From NCBI RefSeq assembly GCF_003265345.1, contig NZ_QFWW01000038.1:113125-177124 (forward strand): a stretch of 64,000 nucleotides of DNA, written 5' to 3'. Shown here one piece after another: positions 57,750-64,000 of the stretch. Below the pieces are notes generated by a model that was given only the letters and a program-made list of their open reading frames with translations, was not told the DNA's origin and ran no database searches. Source of the DNA: Lentzea terrae (GTDB taxonomy: Bacteria; Actinomycetota; Actinomycetes; Mycobacteriales; Pseudonocardiaceae). Position 1 is the first letter of the stretch. Each line of letters begins with the position of its first letter. The position numbers and the translations under genes are program-made.

Positions 57750-58880
57750 ATGAGGAAAACCCTGCAACTCCTCACGGCACTGGCGCTCGCCCTGCCGATG
57801 ACGTCCTTCGTCCCTGCTACCACCACCTCTACTCCTGCTCAGGCGGCACCGCAGTCGCCGCAGACCCAGGAGATCGGCACCGAGGAGTCCACCTCGGTCC
57901 GCGTGGGTGGCGACAACCGCTCGACGGTGATCGAACGGCCCGGCTCGGGTTACGTGAAACTGCACTTCACGGACCTGCGCATCCTGCCGGGCGACGTGCT
58001 CACGGTGTCGAACCCTGACGGCACCGAGAAGTACACGTACATGAGAGACCTGAAGTCCTCGCTCACCGCCACGATCGACTCGACCGGCTTCTGGGCGATG
58101 TCGATCACCGGTGACAAGGCCGTGGTCTCGGTCTCGAACAAGCTGAGCCGCGTGCGGGTCGACAAGCTGACCCGCGGCTACACCGAGGCCGAGATGTCCG
58201 CGCAGCCGTCCGTGCAGAGCATCTGCGGCACGAACGACTACAAGGACGCGGTCTGCTACCAGTCCAGCAACCCGACCGAGTTCGGCAAGACCAAGTCCGT
58301 GGCGAAGCTGCTGAAGAACGGCAGCTCGCTGTGCACGGCGTGGCGGGTCGGCCCGAAGAACCACATGCTCACCAACAACCACTGCTTCACCAGCACCAAT
58401 GGCATCGAGGTCTGGTTCAACTACCAGTGCCCGACCTGCGGCGGCACCACTTCGGCCACCGTCACCAAGGTGCTGGCGAACAGCGTGTTGAAGACCAACG
58501 CCGGCCTCGACTACACCCTCTTCAACGTGAAGAACTTCGAGACCATCACCTCGTTCGGTTACCTCGAACTGGACGCGCGCGTTCCGGCCGTAGGTGAGGA
58601 GATGTACATCATCGGCCACCCGGCCGGGAAGCTGAAGAAGTTGTCGTTGCGCGACAACAACAACGGCGGCGGCTACTGCGTCGTGCGCGCGGTGCGGGTC
58701 AACGGCAGCTCTTCGCAGTCCGACATCAGCTACATGTGCGACACCGAAGGCGGCTCGTCCGGTTCGCCGGTGCTGTCGAGGCGCACGCACAAGGTGATCG
58801 GGCTCCACCACTTCGGCGGCTGCCCGAACCAGGGCGTGCGCATCGACCTCGTCGCCGCGCAGATCAACCCACTGCTGTAA
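57750..58880 (+). CDS. Secreted trypsin-like serine protease
   Basis: A 376-residue exported S1-fold protease. A Sec signal peptide of about 32 residues ends PAQAA. A beta-rich pro-region (about 45-150) follows. The catalytic domain has His211 in HMLTNNHCF, Asp254 in GLDYTLFNV, and Ser337 in EGGSSGSPV. Cys pairs (195/212, 227/230, 310/330) suggest disulfides. It resembles secreted Glu-specific or lysyl-endopeptidase-like bacterial proteases. ATG 57750 gives the signal peptide, although GAGGAG is only one base upstream; GTG 57726 is an alternative. The last 17 bases overlap the epimerase gene. Confidence 0.9.
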   Translation: MRKTLQLLTALALALPMTSFVPATTTSTPAQAAPQSPQTQEIGTEESTSVRVGGDNRSTVIERPGSGYVKLHFTDLRILPGDVLTVSNPDGTEKYTYMRDLKSSLTATIDSTGFWAMSITGDKAVVSVSNKLSRVRVDKLTRGYTEAEMSAQPSVQSICGTNDYKDAVCYQSSNPTEFGKTKSVAKLLKNGSSLCTAWRVGPKNHMLTNNHCFTSTNGIEVWFNYQCPTCGGTTSATVTKVLANSVLKTNAGLDYTLFNVKNFETITSFGYLELDARVPAVGEEMYIIGHPAGKLKKLSLRDNNNGGGYCVVRAVRVNGSSSQSDISYMCDTEGGSSGSPVLSRRTHKVIGLHHFGGCPNQGVRIDLVAAQINPLL

Positions 58881-59844
58881 GGATTTCCTGTTCCTCTTCT
58901 GGAGTGAGTCCCGCCTTGCGGGGTCGGTCCAGCCCGAGGCCGCGCTCGTACTCCAGCGAGTCGAGCGCGGTCTCGGCCAACGGCCTGGTGCGCAACCCGT
59001 TCGCGAGCGCGTTGCTGACATCGCGGCCGACCATCTTCGACCACTCCTGCGGCAACCACAGCGGCAACGACCGCGGCCCGGCCCACGGGTTGATCTCGAG
59101 CTGCTGGAGCACGCTCTCCGGCACGCTGACGATCTTCGTTCCCGGCGCCGCCGTGGCCCCGGCGATCTCCCCGATGGCCATCTGGAACGGCATGACGGGC
59201 CCGGTCGAGTCGTACGTGCCGGTGACCCGCTCCTCGGCCGCGAACACGATCCACTGCGCCAGGTCCCGCACGTCGATGTGCTGGAACCCGAGGTCGGGAC
59301 TGTCCGGCACGACCACCCGGCCACCCCGGCTGAACCGAGCCGGCCAGTACCCGAACCGGTCGCTGGGGTCGTCCGGCCCGGTGATCAGCCCGGCCCTGAC
59401 GATGAACTCACGGCCGCTCATGGCCTCCCGGACCGCGTTCTCGCTGGCCACCTTCACGCTGCCGTACCGCTCCGACGTGAACTCCTGCGCCGGGTCGTCC
59501 TCGAGCGGCGGCAGGAGCTCGTCGCTGCCCGTCGCGTGATCCGCGTAGACCGAGATGCTCGACACGAACGTCCAGTGCGGCGTCGTCGGCCCGAACGCCT
59601 CCAACGCGTCCCGCACCCAGTTCACCGAGTACTTCGACACGTCGATGACCGAGTCGAACTGCTCCCCGGCGAGCTGGTCGAACGCGCCGGGTTTGTTTCT
59701 GTCGATCGGGATCAGGCGAGCACCTTCCGGCACTTCACCCGAAGCGCCACGGGCACCGCACACCACGTCGTGGCCGCGGCGGACGGCCTCCGCCGTGATG
59801 GCCTTGCTGAGGAACACGGTTCCGCCGAGCACGAGGATCTTCAT
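58864..59844 (-). CDS. NAD-dependent epimerase/reductase-like protein
   Basis: A 326-residue extended-SDR/atypical-SDR protein. It begins MKILVLGGTVFLSKAITAEA, the Rossmann glycine motif (GGTVFLS) being the reductase-like GGTxFLG variant. It continues FVSSISVYADH and ITGPDDPSDRFGYWPAR, typical of actinobacterial isoflavone-reductase-like or mRNA-binding-type epimerases; the usual YxxxK appears as ERYGSVKVASE. The substrate is unknown. ATG 59844 fits the family start. It diverges from the DUF3800-like gene by 150 bases. Confidence 0.9.
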   Translation of the reverse strand: MKILVLGGTVFLSKAITAEAVRRGHDVVCGARGASGEVPEGARLIPIDRNKPGAFDQLAGEQFDSVIDVSKYSVNWVRDALEAFGPTTPHWTFVSSISVYADHATGSDELLPPLEDDPAQEFTSERYGSVKVASENAVREAMSGREFIVRAGLITGPDDPSDRFGYWPARFSRGGRVVVPDSPDLGFQHIDVRDLAQWIVFAAEERVTGTYDSTGPVMPFQMAIGEIAGATAAPGTKIVSVPESVLQQLEINPWAGPRSLPLWLPQEWSKMVGRDVSNALANGLRTRPLAETALDSLEYERGLGLDRPRKAGLTPEEEQEILTAVG

Positions 59845-59908
59845 GATTCCCAGCTTCCGTCCGATCCGCCGGATGTGCCAGGGCTCTCTGCTTTCGGCGT
59901 AATACCGC

Positions 59909-59925
59909 CTTGGAACGGCTCCAAG
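59909..59925. repeat. Inverted repeat in the divergent gap before the DUF3800-like gene
   Basis: CTTGGA and TCCAAG separated by 5 bases lie between the divergent epimerase and DUF3800-like genes. This is a possible operator. Confidence 0.35.
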
Positions 59926-59994
59926 ACTCGGTCGTTCGGTCCCGATCGGCTGGAAGTGTTGAACTGTTGTTCGGGTCCGGTCGATGGACGTTTC

Positions 59995-60540
59995 GTGAGT
60001 CTGCACGCCTTCGTCGACGAGTCGCGGCGAAACAACACGTACCTGCTGGCAGCTGCCCTCGTCGATCCCGGCGACCTGGCGCGCACGCGAAAAGCGCTGC
60101 GTCGGTTGTTGTTCCCCGGTCAGCGAGAACTTCACTTCAAGAAGGAGAAGGCCGACCGACGCAAGCTGATCCTGTCCAGGCTGGTTTCCATCGGCGCCGC
60201 TGTGCACATCTACACCAGCGACTGCTCCGCTGGGGAGGAAGTCGCGCGTCAAGAGTGCCTCATCGCACTCATCAACGATCTCATCGACCTCAACACGCGG
60301 AGGCTGGTGCTGGACAGCCGAGAGGAGCGCAATCTCCACGACGCACAGACGATCCGCACGACGCTGGGCAAACGGCCGAGCTACTCGAAGATCACCTATG
60401 AGCACTTGGACAGCACGCACGACGAGCTGCTCTGGATCCCGGACGTGGTGGCGTGGTGCCACGGTGCGGGAGGTGACTGGGCAAGGCGCGTGCGCTCGCT
60501 CGTCGTGAAGGAGACTGCTGTGGACGAATGGTCCAGATAG
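59995..60540 (+). CDS. DUF3800-like protein
   Basis: A 181-residue protein. It opens SLHAFVDESRRNNTYLLAAAL, the acidic DES motif placed as in DUF3800 proteins (RNase H-like fold of uncertain function). Further parts are LHFKKEKADRRKLIL and LVLDSREERN, where a second Asp/Glu pair may complete a metal site, and ITYEHLDSTHDELLWIPDVVAW with the late Asp. Such genes are often accessory or defence-linked; this one stands alone among purine genes. GTG 59995 is the likely start. A hairpin terminator follows. Confidence 0.75.
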   Translation: MSLHAFVDESRRNNTYLLAAALVDPGDLARTRKALRRLLFPGQRELHFKKEKADRRKLILSRLVSIGAAVHIYTSDCSAGEEVARQECLIALINDLIDLNTRRLVLDSREERNLHDAQTIRTTLGKRPSYSKITYEHLDSTHDELLWIPDVVAWCHGAGGDWARRVRSLVVKETAVDEWSR

Positions 60541-60545
60541 CGCAA

Positions 60546-60581
60546 AGCACGGCGGCCGACCGTCCGGACGGGCACCGTGCT
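60546..60581 (+). terminator. Nested hairpin terminator after the DUF3800-like gene
   Basis: Outer arms AGCACGG and CCGTGCT enclose the perfect palindrome CCGTCCGGACGG (60560-60571). It starts 5 bases after the stop codon. There is no T run. Confidence 0.5.
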
Positions 60582-60767
60582 CACTTCCTCGGCCTACGGG
60601 GCCTTGGCGAGATCTACTTTACCAAACATCGTCACCACGACAAGCCGGTTCACCCGATGGTGAGCCGGTGCAGATTGTGCCGCCGACCACGTGTCGACAA
60701 GATGAACCCCCAGGTCAGGTAGGGTCTCGGAGTACCGCCAGCCCCTCAAACCCGGGAGCAGTCTGTC

Positions 60768-61007
60768 GTGGCCCGAGTCGTCGTCGACGTCATGCCGAAG
60801 CCCGAAATTCTCGACCCCCAAGGCCAGGCGGTGGCGAACGCGCTGCCCCGCCTCGGCTTCGACGGCATCACCGCCGTCCGTCAGGGCAAGCACTTCGAGC
60901 TGGAGGTCGCCGACGACGTCGACGACGCCACGCTCGCCAAGATCGCAGAGACCTTCCTCGCCAACCCGGTGATCGAGGACTGGACCGTGCGCAGGGTCGA
61001 GGCATGA
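60768..61007 (+). CDS. purS: Phosphoribosylformylglycinamidine synthase subunit PurS
   Basis: A 79-residue small subunit of the three-part FGAM synthase. The pattern VVDVMPKPEILDPQGQAVANALPRLGFDG is typical; it bridges PurQ and PurL and helps pass ammonia. GTG 60768 is preceded by CGGGAG. TAGGGT at 60720-60725 is a possible -10 box with a 42-base leader. Its stop overlaps purQ (ATGA). Confidence 0.97.
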   Translation: MARVVVDVMPKPEILDPQGQAVANALPRLGFDGITAVRQGKHFELEVADDVDDATLAKIAETFLANPVIEDWTVRRVEA

Positions 61008-61675
61008 GGGTCGGTGTCATCACCTTCCCCGGCACGCTCGACGACGTCGACGCGCAGCGGGCCGTGAAGTACGCCGACGGTGAGGCCGTGCCGTTGTGGC
61101 ACGGGGACCACGACCTCAAGGGCGTCGACGCGGTGATCGTGCCCGGCGGGTTCTCGTACGGCGACTACCTGCGGTGCGGTGCCATCGCGCGGTTCGCGCC
61201 GGTCATGCAGGAAGTGATCGAGGCCGCGAACAAGGGCATGCCGGTGCTCGGCATCTGCAACGGCTTCCAGATCCTCGCCGAGGCGCACCTGCTGCCGGGC
61301 GCTCTCACCCGAAACCACAAGCTGCACTTCGTGTGCCGCGACCAGTGGCTGAAGGTCGAGAACAACTCGACCGCGTGGACCACGCGGTACGACCTGAACG
61401 CCGAGATCCTGGTGCCGCTGAAGTCCGGCGAGGGCGGCTACCAGGCCGACGAGGACACGCTCAAAGAGTTGGAAGACAACAACAGGATCGTCTTCCGGTA
61501 CGTCGGCGAGAACCCCAACGGCAGCCGCAACAACATCGCGGGCATCACCAACGCCAGGGGCAACGTCGTCGGCCTCATGCCGCACCCCGAGCACGCGATC
61601 GACGCGCTCACCGGCCCGACCGACGACGGACTGGGCATGTTCCTGTCCCTGCTCGACACGGTGGTGAAGGCGTGA
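61004..61675 (+). CDS. purQ: Phosphoribosylformylglycinamidine synthase subunit PurQ
   Basis: A 223-residue class I glutamine amidotransferase that makes ammonia for PurL. It begins MRVGVITFPGTLDDVDAQRA. The nucleophile Cys is in VLGICNGFQILAEA and the His/Glu pair in LMPHPEHAID. VIVPGGFSYGDYLRCGAIA is a further family mark. ATG 61004 overlaps the purS stop, and its own stop overlaps the purL GTG. Confidence 0.98.
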   Translation: MRVGVITFPGTLDDVDAQRAVKYADGEAVPLWHGDHDLKGVDAVIVPGGFSYGDYLRCGAIARFAPVMQEVIEAANKGMPVLGICNGFQILAEAHLLPGALTRNHKLHFVCRDQWLKVENNSTAWTTRYDLNAEILVPLKSGEGGYQADEDTLKELEDNNRIVFRYVGENPNGSRNNIAGITNARGNVVGLMPHPEHAIDALTGPTDDGLGMFLSLLDTVVKA

Positions 61676-63924
61676 TCGACACCGTCAAGAACGCGGAAGC
61701 AACGCCCGACCAGGAGCAGCCCTACAGGGAGCTGGGCCTGAAGGACGACGAGTACGCGCGCATCAAGGAGATCCTGAAGCGCCGCCCCACCGACGCCGAG
61801 CTCGCGATGTACTCGGTCATGTGGAGCGAGCACTGCTCCTACAAGTCGTCCAAGGTGCACCTGAAGTACTTCGGTGAGACCACCACCGACGAGATGCGCG
61901 CGAAGATGCTCGCGGGCATCGGCGAGAACGCCGGCGTCGTCGACATCGGCGACGGCTGGGCCGTCACGTTCAAGGTCGAGAGCCACAACCACCCGTCGTA
62001 CGTCGAGCCCTACCAGGGTGCGGCGACGGGGGTCGGCGGCATCGTGCGCGACATCCTCGCCATGGGTGCCCGGCCGCTCGCGGTCATGGACCCGCTGCGG
62101 TTCGGCAAGCCCGATGCGGAGGACACCAAGCGCGTCCTCCCCGGCATCGTCGCGGGTGTCGGTGGCTACGGGAACTGCCTCGGCCTGCCCAACATCGGCG
62201 GCGAGGTCGTGTTCGACGAGTCCTATCAGGGCAATCCGCTGGTCAACGCCCTGTGCGTCGGGGCCATGCGCACTGAGGACCTGCACCTCGCGCACGCGAG
62301 CGGCACCGGCAACAAGGTCATCCTGTACGGCGCGCGCACCGGCCTCGACGGCATCGGCGGCGTGTCGGTGCTGGCCAGCGAGACGTTCGACGACAGTGCG
62401 GGCAAGCGCAAGAAGCTGCCGTCAGTCCAGGTCGGCGACCCGTTCACGGAGAAGGTCCTGATCGAGTGCTCGCTCGAGCTCTTCGAGAAGGGCCTCGTCG
62501 TCGGCATCCAGGACCTCGGCGGCGCCGGCCTCAGCTGCGCCACGAGCGAGCTGGCGTCGGCAGGCGACGGCGGGATGCACGTCTGGCTCGACCGAGTGCC
62601 GCTGCGGGCCACCGGCATGACCCCGGCCGAGATCCTCTCCAGCGAGTCCCAGGAACGCATGTGCGCGGTCGTCGAGCCCGCGAACGTCGAGGCGTTCCTG
62701 GAGGTCTGCCGGAAGTGGGACGTCATCGCCACCGAGATCGGTGAGGTGACCGACGGCGACCGCCTGGTGATCACGTACCACGACGAGGTCGTCGTGGACG
62801 TGCCGCCGCGCACCGTCGCGCACGAGGGCCCGGTCTACCACCGGCCGATCCAGCGCCCGGCGGACCAGGACGAGCTGCAGGCGAACACGCCGGACAGCCT
62901 CCCCAGGCCCGACGACCTGCTGGAACTGATCAAGATCATGGCGGCCAGCCCCAACCTGGCCTCCAAGAAGTGGGTCACCCAGCAGTACGACCGGTACGTC
63001 CGGGGCGGCACGGTGCTCGCGCAGCCCAGCGACGGCGGCATGATCCGGATCGACGAGGAGACCGGCCGCGGGGTCGCTCTCTCGACGGACTGCAACGGCC
63101 GCTACACCAAGCTCGACCCGTACGAGGGCGCGAAGCTCGCGCTCGCGGAGGCCTACCGCAACGTCGCGGCCACCGGTGCCACGCCGGTCGCCGTCACGAA
63201 CTGCCTCAACTTCGGCTCGCCGGAGGACCCCGAGGTCATGTGGCAGTTCGAGCAGGCCGTGAAGGGCCTCGCGGACGGTTGCGTTGAACTGGGCATCCCG
63301 GTGACCGGCGGCAACGTCAGCTTCTACAACCAGACCGGCTCCACGGCGATCCTGCCGACGCCGGTCGTGGGCGTGCTGGGCGTGATCGACGACGTGCGGC
63401 GCCGCATCCCCACCGGGATCGGGGCCGAGGCCGGCGAGACGCTGCTGCTGCTCGGCGAGACGAAGGCGGAGTTCGGCGGCTCGGAGTGGGCCCACCACGT
63501 GCACGGCCACCTCGGCGGCCTGCCGCCGAAGGCCGACCTGCAGCGGGAGAAGCTGCTCGGCCAGGTCCTCGTCGCGGGTTCGCGGGACGGCATGATCTCC
63601 GCCGCGCACGACCTGTCGGAGGGCGGTCTGGCCCAGGCGCTGGTCGAGACGTGCCTGATCGGTGAGACGGGCGCGCGGGTGTTCCTCGCCGGCGACCTGT
63701 TCACCGAGCTGTTCAGCGAGTCCGCCGGTCGGGTGCTGGTCGCCGTGCCGCGGACCGAGGAGCAGCGCTTCACCGACATGTGCACCGCGCGCCGCCTGCC
63801 GTGGCGCAAGGTCGGCGTCGTCGACCCGGAGTCGAACGCGCTGGAGATCCAGGGCCTCGGCGAACTCTCGCTCGACGAGCTGCGCGAGGCGTGGGAGGGC
63901 ACCCTCCCGGCCCTGTTCGACTGA
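61672..63924 (+). CDS. purL: Phosphoribosylformylglycinamidine synthase subunit PurL
   Basis: A 750-residue synthetase of the small-PurL type used with PurS and PurQ. It has MWSEHCSYKSSKVHLKYF near residue 45, the ATP/metal motif FKVESHNHPSYVEPYQGAATG, GGEVVFDESYQGNPLVN, and DLGGAGLSCATSELAS. The C-terminal AIRS-like half holds AAHDLSEGGLAQALVE. It converts FGAR to FGAM with ammonia from PurQ. GTG 61672 overlaps the purQ stop (GTGA). A hairpin follows. Confidence 0.98.
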   Translation: MIDTVKNAEATPDQEQPYRELGLKDDEYARIKEILKRRPTDAELAMYSVMWSEHCSYKSSKVHLKYFGETTTDEMRAKMLAGIGENAGVVDIGDGWAVTFKVESHNHPSYVEPYQGAATGVGGIVRDILAMGARPLAVMDPLRFGKPDAEDTKRVLPGIVAGVGGYGNCLGLPNIGGEVVFDESYQGNPLVNALCVGAMRTEDLHLAHASGTGNKVILYGARTGLDGIGGVSVLASETFDDSAGKRKKLPSVQVGDPFTEKVLIECSLELFEKGLVVGIQDLGGAGLSCATSELASAGDGGMHVWLDRVPLRATGMTPAEILSSESQERMCAVVEPANVEAFLEVCRKWDVIATEIGEVTDGDRLVITYHDEVVVDVPPRTVAHEGPVYHRPIQRPADQDELQANTPDSLPRPDDLLELIKIMAASPNLASKKWVTQQYDRYVRGGTVLAQPSDGGMIRIDEETGRGVALSTDCNGRYTKLDPYEGAKLALAEAYRNVAATGATPVAVTNCLNFGSPEDPEVMWQFEQAVKGLADGCVELGIPVTGGNVSFYNQTGSTAILPTPVVGVLGVIDDVRRRIPTGIGAEAGETLLLLGETKAEFGGSEWAHHVHGHLGGLPPKADLQREKLLGQVLVAGSRDGMISAAHDLSEGGLAQALVETCLIGETGARVFLAGDLFTELFSESAGRVLVAVPRTEEQRFTDMCTARRLPWRKVGVVDPESNALEIQGLGELSLDELREAWEGTLPALFD

Positions 63925-63955
63925 TATGTAGTGGCCTCGTGTCAAGGGGCAAGGT

Positions 63956-63990
63956 GAGGCGCCCGCAAGGATGTTCCTGGCGGGCGCCTC
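63956..63990 (+). terminator. Hairpin after purL
   Basis: GAGGCGCCCGC and GCGGGCGCCTC form a perfect 11-base-pair stem; the loop can pair further (AGGA/TCCT). It starts 32 bases after purL, has no T run, and lies 10 bases from the window edge. Confidence 0.65.
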
Positions 63991-64000
63991 GTGCTTCGTC

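Noticed and set aside
1..64000. Mobile elements, tRNA, rRNA or a replication origin.
   Set aside because: No transposase, integrase, terminal repeats, tRNA cloverleaf or DnaA-box cluster was recognised while reading; a tRNAscan/Infernal run would be needed to exclude small RNAs.

Overview
The window is a stretch of actinobacterial chromosome, most likely from the Pseudonocardiaceae (Lentzea, Saccharothrix or Actinosynnema type). Reasons: very high GC, frequent GTG starts, SigE-family ECF sigma factors, DUF3558 and EspG/EspC-like type VII secretion proteins, DasR-type operators, and an fba - DUF3151 - purA gene order that resembles Mycobacterium. No rRNA, tRNA, CRISPR array, transposase, integrase or phage gene was seen. 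Coding density is high and both strands are used. The only gap over 300 bases is 20025-20490.

Layout. (1) 1-4432: carbohydrate genes: the end of a GH76 glycanase, a LacI regulator with a sugar isomerase, divergent from a PfkB sugar kinase and a P-loop kinase, then a DedA protein. (2) 4589-10455: FAD-linked oxidase, Tat-exported amidohydrolase, secreted GH18 chitinase, and an operon of flavin monooxygenase plus TetR regulator. (3) 10467-13507: minus-strand operon nagK - nagA - small membrane protein - dedA, ended by a strong terminator. A DasR-like dre palindrome lies before nagK and another before the chitinase, linking chitin breakdown outside the cell to GlcNAc use inside. (4) 13533-18246: ECF sigma factor, YciI, SDR, aldo/keto reductase, F420-type LLM oxidoreductase, fba and a bidirectional terminator. 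(5) 18249-26956: membrane proteins, DUF3151, a repeat-rich gap, a secreted HNH nuclease coupled to a small protein, purA, and a large M48 membrane protease.

(6) 27099-30610: a complete sulfonate uptake and desulfonation operon (ssuC-B-A-D). (7) 30600-36575: GDPD, Na+/H+ antiporter beside a UBP-type zinc finger protein, and a two-gene TAXI-TRAP transporter. (8) 36592-39591: purD coupled to an ADP-ribosylglycohydrolase, and an AraC/GyrI-like regulator. (9) 39641-45853: a type VII secretion substrate island without visible secretion machinery, ending in a WXG100 - lytic transglycosylase fusion. (10) 45870-52770: aminotransferase, 49-residue membrane peptide, K+ channel, threonine aldolase with HAD phosphatase, and two SigE-type sigma/membrane-protein pairs either side of a TetR gene. 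(11) 52797-63924: purine genes purB, purC, purS-Q-L, interspersed with MOSC, DUF2334, MBL-fold, trypsin-like protease, epimerase and DUF3800-like genes.

Two regulatory patterns recur. About fifteen genes have a TANNNT -10 box ending 6-9 bases before the start codon, as expected of leaderless transcripts, and this settles several start choices. The paired sigma genes share a TGCAACC-N16/17-CGTYCC promoter that is probably self-recognised. Everything here was read by eye: family calls rest on motifs, and no database search was possible.
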